Shown piece after piece: positions 57,073-64,000 of a stretch of DNA of 64,000 bases; within the stretch, counting starts at the first letter, position 1, and every line of letters starts with the position of its first letter. The translations under genes were made by a program, and so were the position numbers. The notes under the pieces are model-generated. The model worked only from the letters and a program-made list of their open reading frames with translations. It searched no databases and had not been told where the DNA came from. This DNA comes from Bidens hawaiensis. Taxonomy: Eukaryota > Streptophyta > Magnoliopsida > Asterales > Asteraceae. Where the stretch lies: positions 62,001 through 126,000 of the forward strand of contig JAIQDT010004985.1 in the NCBI GenBank assembly GCA_021521415.1. Direction: 5' to 3'.

Positions 57073-59502
57073 ATGGCATCGTCGTCCGCCGGTAAGAAGT
57101 CCGGCAAGAAGAAAGGTGGGAAGAAGGCTGGTGGTTCTTCTATCCACGATGTTGTCATTTAAGGGGAGAATTTCTTATTTTGAAAAGATCGTTTCGTCTT
57201 ACCATATATTTGCGGAATGGGGACTGGAACTTCCACCGGAGGGTAGCACCGCCATGGATGCCCATCCCGGTAAGCTGATGTTATATTATGAATTTTTCAA
57301 CCGTGGGAATTTCCGTCTTCGCATAACCACGTTCGTTCGTAATGTTCTGGTGCATTATTGCTTGCATATTACTCAATTTCATCCGCTGGGTATGATGCGC
57401 CTGCGTCATTTCGAGTTCTGCTGCCATAGCAGACTCATTGTGCCTTCTATTGACAAGTTCTTGGTGTTTTACAAGATGTACACTACGAGTGGCTGGTCCT
57501 CATACTATAACTGCTATAGCCGCTGTTGGTATGCAAGTGATCCTTTCGATTAGTAAAGAATCCAACGACTCACCGCGTCGCTATCTTATTTCTGATGATT
57601 TGCACTTGGCAGGTTCGCCTCCATAATAAGTTGTTGACCTTACCCGTTCTTCAGGCAAGAAGAAGAAGCGTCGAGAAAGTCTCACTGTTGATCATGTTCA
57701 AGGTGAGTATGCAAAGACTCTGGTGGAGCCTGCTGTTTCTGAGATTTCGCTCAACCTTGACCTTCTTTCTCCTATTCGAAAGAAGGCTAAGCTCAACGAG
57801 AAGCTAGCGGAGAAATCTGCCTCTTCCGTAAGTATTTCTTGTGCTCTTGACCCTTATCTTATGTTTTTGTTTTAACTTCGTTTTCTCTAGGTTCATTGAA
57901 AAAAATCTGTTGGTGGGTCATCTAGTGGACCTGGTCTCACGGGGAAATCTCCTTTTCGTTCTTTTCCATCTCGACTCTTGAAGGTCAATCCATCGAGATG
58001 CCTTCCCGTTCTCATTCCCCTATGAGGGAGACGGACGTTGAATAAGATGAACATGTGGAGATTGTGCAAGAGCATGATGATGTTATTGGTGATCGTCTGC
58101 CTACTCCGCCGCATTCAGTTTTTCAGGATCCTTCTTCCATTGTTCAAGTCGATCTTCCTGACAATGGTGGCAGAAGTGGAGGTGATGCTGAACCTGACGG
58201 AGGGGAAGGTGGTGGACATGGTGATAGTGGTAGTGGGGGTGGGGGATCCTTTCTTTGGTCCTCATTCCCGTGATAATAGTGGTTTTTATGCACCATTCTG
58301 GTGTCTTACTCCCAAATCCAAGTTTCAAGATCGTTGCTTCCCTCCCGCGAAAGTTGAATATCAACGTGGTCGTGCCCGAGGTAATCTTTATGACGACTAC
58401 ATCCGCAAAACTGCTCGTTCACTCTTTGCAACTCATGAAATTGTGCGCGAGTGGATGGCCATGAAGGATGACTAGGCTTCCTTGAATGTTGATGGGAAGA
58501 GGTTGTTAAAGGAAGCTGAGGAGCATCGCTCGGAAGCTCGCATTGCTGAATGGAATCTAGCCACTGCTCGCCAAGAATTGGCATCTGCCTAGGCGACGCA
58601 TAACGAAGCTGTTAAACATTGGAAAGATTTTTGTCAGCGCGAGAATGCTCGCTTGTTAGGTTCCCGGGAGAGGGTTTAGAAAGTTGAATATGAGTTAGAA
58701 GCTTCAAATGCCGCCCTTGCTCCTTTACGAGAGAAAGCGACGACACATGATGGTGTGTTAAAAAGGGAAGGATTCTTTCATTTCAGACCTCACCCGGTCT
58801 TTGACTGGCCAGGATGAGGTTATCCAAGAGAAGGATGAAGAGCTAGCTCGTACGCGGGCTGAGCATGATGGGTGAAAAGCGGGGATGGCCACCGAGGATG
58901 CACAAATCAAGAAGCTCGCCGGTGAAAATGTGATTCTTCAGGCTGTTAGGGATAGCCAAGCACATCAGCTCTGCACGAGTGACCTCAATGTCCAGACCCT
59001 GCATGCGAATAAGAAGAGGCTTATGACTGACTTTGTCCGTGAGGTATGACTTTTTCATGTGCATATATATTAATATGTTCAACTATATTCTTTAATTCTT
59101 TTGTTTTTTCCTTCAGATTGTTGAGCGGGTCAAAGATAGCCCTGAACTGACTGATAGCGTCACGGAACTCCTGACCGCTGCTCGTGAATCTGGACGTAAG
59201 GGTGGATTTCGTGAGGCTCATGAACCCGTCGTTGCTGATCGCCATTTCAATGACTTCTTTTTTCATGACATCGACTGTGATCATATATATAATGATCTAC
59301 AAGTGAAGTATGACAATTGTCATTTGGCGTGGTCAAGAGTGTTGCCAAGCTAGCTGAGGAACCTGATGGGTTTGATCGATTGAAGGCTGTTTTTACTGGG
59401 CTTGGCGGGTCTTCTGGTGGTGGTCATGATGATGATGGCAGTGATGGTGATGATAAGGAAGAGCATGAAGAAGAAGAGGAAGAGATGGTAAATTATGACT
59501 GA
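57073..59502 (+). pseudogene. Antisense gene of element 2 (Transposase_28-like), decayed
   Basis: Starts MASSSAGKKSGKKK. After a frame change the globular domain follows (GKLMLYYEFFNRGNFRL ... GMMRLRHFEFC ... IDKFLVFYKMYTTSGW), aligning with exon 1 of the element 1 gene (GKIGVYASFFLYGNLRF ... VRHFEWVC ... VDRLMTFYTWRCIQGW). Later blocks give a charged region, a Gly/Asp-rich stretch (58150-58270), coiled-coil pieces (58430-59040), and after TTTTCCTTCAG a last exon (about 59118 onward, IVERVKDSPELTDSVTELL) equivalent to exon 5 of element 1. It ends in an acidic Glu/Asp tail at 59502, not found in element 1. Multiple stops and frame changes. Confidence 0.7.
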
Positions 59503-59754
59503 GGTCATAATGTTTGTTTAGTTTTTATCTTTGTTGGATGTTCCGTTGGATCTTTTTTTTTTGTAATCCTTCTATCACGAACTGTTAATTCCACGTTCAG
59601 TTAATAAGCAAATCGTTTGGTTTATTTTGTTTGCTTATCTGTTACGCGTTTGTTTGTAAACGTCATAAGAATATGCTTGTAAAGATAAATAATAAAAAAG
59701 AATTTTTATTAACTGAAAATTAAAATGGCCCTTGGCCCGTTTGGTACTTAGTTT

Positions 59755-59936
59755 TTAGAGGTAACATTTTCGCAGTTGTGTCGCATTCTATGTCCTCGGG
59801 ACTGGTGACCCGTCCAATTTTTCTAAGGAATAAGCCCGTTTACCTAGTATTTGGTAAATTATATAAGGTCCTTCCCACTTTGGTGCCAACATCCTTGGGG
59901 GTTTCGCGTTGGATGCTTCTCTGATGCGGAAAACCT
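59755..59936 (-). pseudogene. pol: End of gypsy integrase, element 2
   Basis: The - strand reads KWEGPYIIYQILGKRAYSLE and LDGSPVPRT, a stop, and closes RKCYL before TAA at 59755-59757. It matches the integrase end of element 1 (WEGPYIIKEVLGKGAYRL ... RRCYM). Everything upstream is lost at the LTR border 59937. Confidence 0.85.
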
Positions 59937-60359
59937 TGTAACACCCCGGCTAAAGCGGAATACGCCCGAGTGTAATGTACAGATTGTTCAAAACACATGT
60001 GACACTATTAAGTGATAGTAATATCATTATTTCATTGATGATTCAAATAACAAGTTGTTTTTCAAATAAGAAGGTTACAAGGAAATAAAATATATCAAAT
60101 ACTTTATTAATAATCATAAGTCTAGTGTCTTCCCTTGTTTCATCATCTAATAAGAATACATGCAACATATGTATAAGATAATTTCAATTAAGTTAATAGT
60201 TGGTGAGTTCACACAGTTTAATATAATACATAAAGACCATACAATTCCATGAAAACTTGTGAAAAGCAAACAAGGGGTCCTTTCCCGATGGTAACAACCA
60301 ACGTACTCGGATAATGAGGCCCTTTTTCCACTCATGACAACAAGGTCCTGAGTGCAAGA

Positions 60360-60375
60360 GGGGGGGGGGGGGGGG
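60360..60375. repeat. Run of 16 G
   Basis: Uninterrupted G run inside the LTR at a place where relatives have AGTTAGGGGTGCG (29480s). Confidence 0.9.
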
Positions 60376-61699
60376 CGTATGATCATACTTTCTTGAATAA
60401 ATCTATCTGCAAGTAATTTTGAGCAATTAACAAGTAAACACACAAGTCCATGTAGTGAATTGTAGTTTGTAAGCGCAATCGTAAATAATTGAGTTTTGTA
60501 GGATGCATATGTTACCCCCAAAAGTAACATAAAAGGTTAAAAAGGTTGTGTGAGAAACTTACCTTGAAACTGAAGTTAAACTTGAGATAACAACCGAAAG
60601 CGCGTTAAGGAAATTGAAACGATCGAACCTCACGAAATATAATTAAAAAGTGAAGTACAAAATTTAAAGACTAACCATTGGGATTATAAAAGTTAAATAA
60701 TATTAGTTTTAGGAATTAGGCATTATTTTAATATCTATTTCATCAACTTATGGCAAATGGGGGACTCGGGGATTATTTTATTTAAATTGAGTTTAACAAA
60801 AATGAATTAGTTTATATAAATCATTTGATATTTATTAGTTGAAGAATGATTTGTAGATAAATAATTATAACTTACTAATATAAGATTAAATAACAATATT
60901 AATAACAATTTCTTATTAAACTTTTTTTTATTCTAGTAACATAATTAATTAATTTACCAATTAATTAACTTAAATGTTTTGCATGAACTATTTTAAAGAT
61001 ATTATAAACATTAGTTTTTGTTGAAATAAAACAAACAATAATTAATTTACTCAATTACTAATTTAAATATATGAAGTATATTATTTTACTCAATTACTAA
61101 TTTAAATATATGAAGTATGTTTTTTCTATTATAAGATATATTTAAATAAAAGAAATATTTATAAATCATCTTACTTAAAAGAAAGTTTATAAGTTTACGA
61201 TGATCAATGGATCATAAGATTTAGATAAATATAATGTTTTTTCTTTCAAAATAACTAGGTTTGATCCAAGATTTAGAAAAATCAAAGTTTTTATCTTGGA
61301 TATCCATGATTATAATTTTTAAAACCAAAATATAAGATTTTTATAGTAAAATTACATGATCATGAAAAACAACTTATGAACAAGTATGAACATTCAAGGT
61401 AAAATCGAAACAAAAGAATGAAATGGTAAAAACTTACTTGTTAGTGCTATTAAGCTTTAGAAAAGAATGTATTATAGTGTGAAAAGATGGAGGATTAATC
61501 CTCCTTTTATAATTTTAGAGTGATTACGTTTAATAAAATTTAAGAAATTAAATCTTGTTGATATAATTAAAACACAAATTAAAAATATTTTAACGGGGTT
61601 TTCAAAAGGTTTAACCTTTTTAATCAATTTTATTGAATTAAAACATTCATTGGTTTTTATTAGTAAAATAACATATAAAAAAGATGATAACAACAGTAA

Positions 61700-61935
61700 T
61701 AATAATAGTAGTAGTAGTAGGTAGTAGGTAGTAGTAGTAGTAGTAGTAGTAGTAGCAGTAGCAGTAGCAGTAGCAGTAGCAGCAGCAGGAGGAGCAGCAG
61801 CGGCAGTAGCAGCAGCAGCAGCAGAAGCAGTAGCAGTAGCAGAAGCAGAAGCAGAAGCAGAAGCAGTAGTAGTAGGAGTAGGAGTAGCAGTAGCAGTAGC
61901 AGTAGCAGTAGCAGTAGCAGTAGTAGTAGTAGTAA
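61700..61935. repeat. Compound AGT/AGC/AGA triplet array
   Basis: About 230 bases of GTA, GCA and GAA triplets in blocks. The reading frames through it are repeats of Tyr/Cys or Ser and not genes. Confidence 0.95.
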
Positions 61936-62179
61936 TTCAAGTAAATTACATGGGAAATGTACATGAATATTTGATCTTGATTGTGAATGTTTTTAAATGA
62001 GTATGCAATACTACGATGGTGATGAAAAGTATAACTGCATAGAAATGATCACATAAAATACATGAAACGGAAATTGAGATTAATTAATAATATTATAAAA
62101 ATATATAAATTTAAATAGAAACAAAACCAAAAATTTAAAACGGTCGGGTTTTCGGTTTTGAAAATTAAAGAATGTTACA

Positions 62180-63587
62180 GGATTCACAACTTTTAGAAAT
62201 TTCGTCTCAAAATTAAAAGAAATAAAATTTTAAAAGAAAACAACAAATACATGTCGTTGTTAAAAGTTTAAACATTTTTATCTATAAATATTTAAATAAA
62301 AAGAAATAACGCCGATCTTTGAATGAAACGAAAGACACCACAAATGTGAAATACAAAAATTACACTCATATATAGGATGTAACAGCGGTGTATCCACAAT
62401 GCCCTTATCATATTGGATTTGTCCCTTTTTTTCCAAATCATTCCAAGTTTCAAGTTATTGCACACAATTTTCCTTACTATGATTTCCATGCTAGGACTTT
62501 GATAGTTACGTGTGCACCCGTAATTACTTAGTTCGTCGCATGGTACACATGGTTTGCCATATTGTGTGATTTTGCAAGACATCAATAAAAATGAACTCTT
62601 TAATGTACCACAACTTTATAATTCAAAATCACAGACTTGATAAATGAGCTATTGGGGTTTGAAATAACAAACATAAGTAAATGAAACTTTCGAAGTCACT
62701 AATACCACTATAAATGTAAACATTGAGGTTCAAGAATAATAAAATCGACAAATAAGACTTTTGATTCATGAAATAATACCTTGGAAATCAGGGAAACTTA
62801 GATTATCAATAACAACACAGATAAAACATCAAAGTCATGACCATCACAGTAATTAGTTGTAAATAACGGAGTCGAGTATAACATGACAATTAAATGTAGC
62901 ATTGAGCTAACAAAATATCAACACGTCAAAATTGAAAAAGCATTGGCATAAAACAGATAAATGAAACTTTAATATCAAAATATCAAAATAGTTTGAGTTT
63001 TTGGAGTTAAACAACGTAAAACATCAATTTGGAACTTCGTTTAACGAATGAAAATTCCCCATAAACATTAATATTGAGTAACAGCAAGATTAACCAATTA
63101 TATACTTGAAACTTCGAAATCAAAGTAAAACATTGGTCTCAGATTGATGAGACATCAAGAAAATAATTCGGTGAAATGTTGGACGAAAAGAGAACTAAAC
63201 AAATAATTAAAACAATTTGTGTAAAAGTAATATAAATTCAACATGTACCTAAACATGTTTGAAATCCCAACTTTCACTAAACATTTACGTTTATGGGAAA
63301 TCGGTCATAAAATGCAAGATTTAGATAATAGTAAAAAAATTTAGCAATGCAACCATGAATGACAATGAAAATGGCTCGGCAATCACAAATAGCCAAACTC
63401 GGTTATAATCTTCGTAAATAATCCTCGAAAGGATTTGATACATAAACTTGCTTTCGTTATATTCAAATAGAATAATATATATATGTTGGGTAAAAGATTT
63501 AACATGTAAAGACAAAATGAATATTGGAATCTTCTCAACCTCTCTGAAATTGGCTAAATATGGATACCGAGCACACATAGGCCTCCT
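62180..63587. other. No gene seen; putative interior of the LTR element
   Basis: AT-rich with no gag or pol match. If it is the interior of the element at 59937-62179, that element is non-autonomous or rearranged. Confidence 0.45.
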
Positions 63588-63904
63588 AGCAAGCTTTCAC
63601 TTGTTCTAGCAAGGTATTTTGCTTTTCGTGCAAGGTTATCTTCTTGAAGTTCTAAGTGTCAATCCGAGCAAGGTTCACTTTGTCTAGCAAGGTTGTTCTT
63701 CAAGTCAAGCATGGTTTGTTTTCGAGCAAACACTTGGCTAAACCAAGCTAAGGAAACCAAGTATTTTGGGAGATCTTGCAAGGTTTAATATTAATAAACA
63801 GTGGTCCCAGCAAGCTTGAAGTAAGTTGATAAAGATATATTCTAAGGACTTATTCTAGCGAGGTTCAACTCCGAGCAAGCTACAGTGCTACCAGCATAGC
63901 TACA
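63588..63904 (+). repeat. Cluster of AGCAAGGTT-like words
   Basis: GCAAGGT, GCAAGCT or GCGAGGTT occurs about ten times in roughly 310 bases with irregular spacing, in DNA that otherwise lacks them. Confidence 0.7.
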
Positions 63905-64000
63905 TGTAACATCCTACTTTTGGTTATAATAATAAAATAAACTTCGTCTATTTTATAGTGGGTCGTTATCAGTTTAGATAAATAGAATATGAGTTGGGCT
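63905..64000 (+). repeat. Start of another LTR-like sequence, cut by window edge
   Basis: TGTAACATCCTACTTTTGG begins like plant gypsy LTRs, and the inverse GGGATGTTACA ends the solo LTR at 52360. Too short to confirm. Confidence 0.5.

Larger units (their letters stand above)
55459..59936 (-). mobile_element. Tat-like Ty3/gypsy element 2, truncated
   Basis: From left: 3' LTR (55459-56110), polypurine tract, + strand antisense gene (57073-59502), then the converging end of pol on the - strand (59755-59936). The layout and LTR blocks match element 1 in the same orientation. Gag, protease, reverse transcriptase and most of integrase are missing; sequence switches to an unrelated LTR at 59937. 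Confidence 0.82.
59937..62179 (-). mobile_element. Chromovirus-like LTR interrupting element 2
   Basis: Ends TGTAACACCCCGG and GAATGTTACA. On the - strand a TATA box TTATAAAAGG (about 61500-61512) is present. Directly outside 62179 the - strand has GAGACGAAATTTC, a motif found just upstream of the 3' LTR in plant chromovirus-type gypsy elements. So this looks like a 3' LTR with its interior to the right. Neighbouring 5-mers AACCT and GGATT do not match, which fits a truncated rather than solo LTR. Confidence 0.68.

Noticed and set aside
61647..61964. Tyr/Cys-rich reading frame on the - strand
   Set aside because: It is a translation of the AGT/AGC triplet array and has no domain.

Overview
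The window is repeat-rich intergenic DNA from a plant nuclear genome. It is AT-rich, holds no intact host gene, and consists of plant-type mobile elements nested in each other: Ty1/copia and Ty3/gypsy LTR retrotransposons, solo LTRs, LINE, MULE, hAT, Stowaway and Helitron ends. The style of the LTRs (long, beginning TGTCACACCCC or TGTAACACCCC on the + strand) suggests a eudicot, perhaps Asteraceae; that placement is an impression, not a measurement.

Region 1 (1-16675). A Ty1/copia element on the - strand, cut by the left edge, runs from its 5' LTR (5119-5686) through gag, protease and integrase into the first part of reverse transcriptase. It sits inside a Tat-like Ty3/gypsy element, also on the - strand (gag 15681 down to integrase 10318, 5' LTR about 15751-16675). 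Downstream of pol the gypsy element carries a five-exon gene on the opposite strand (6547-9762) with its own TATA box. Both elements carry inactivating lesions.

Region 2 (16676-33030). A 3.7-kb solo LTR with a perfect 5-bp target duplication (17666-21369) is followed by a cluster of exon-like fragments of at least two unrelated host genes, Notchless (NLE/NLE1) and a G-box-binding bZIP factor, with introns kept. Then come a copia gag relic with a 348-bp tandem duplication, partial LTRs, and two copies of a foldback element.

Region 3 (33200-44387). Two Helitron-type 3' ends point away from each other (33200 and 37572) and bound exon-like DNA. They are followed by a MULE-type element with long inverted repeats (37780-39012), a gypsy gag relic, a hAT element inside a Stowaway element (40536-41467), a LINE 3' fragment (42505-43006), and a hAT element inside another hAT element (43563-44387).

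Region 4 (45160-52360). A triple nest: a solo LTR inside a MULE that carries a host-like coding fragment, inside a second MULE. A separate solo LTR with a perfect duplication follows (50474-52360).

Region 5 (53303-64000). MITEs, then a second, more decayed Tat-like gypsy element (55459-59936) with the same layout of antisense gene and converging pol end. It is broken by a chromovirus-like LTR (59937-62179). AT-rich DNA and the first bases of another LTR-like sequence close the window.

The genes do not form a pathway. What links them is transposition: gag, protease, reverse transcriptase, RNase H and integrase of the LTR elements, plus captured host exons. All calls come from reading the sequence; no database search was run.
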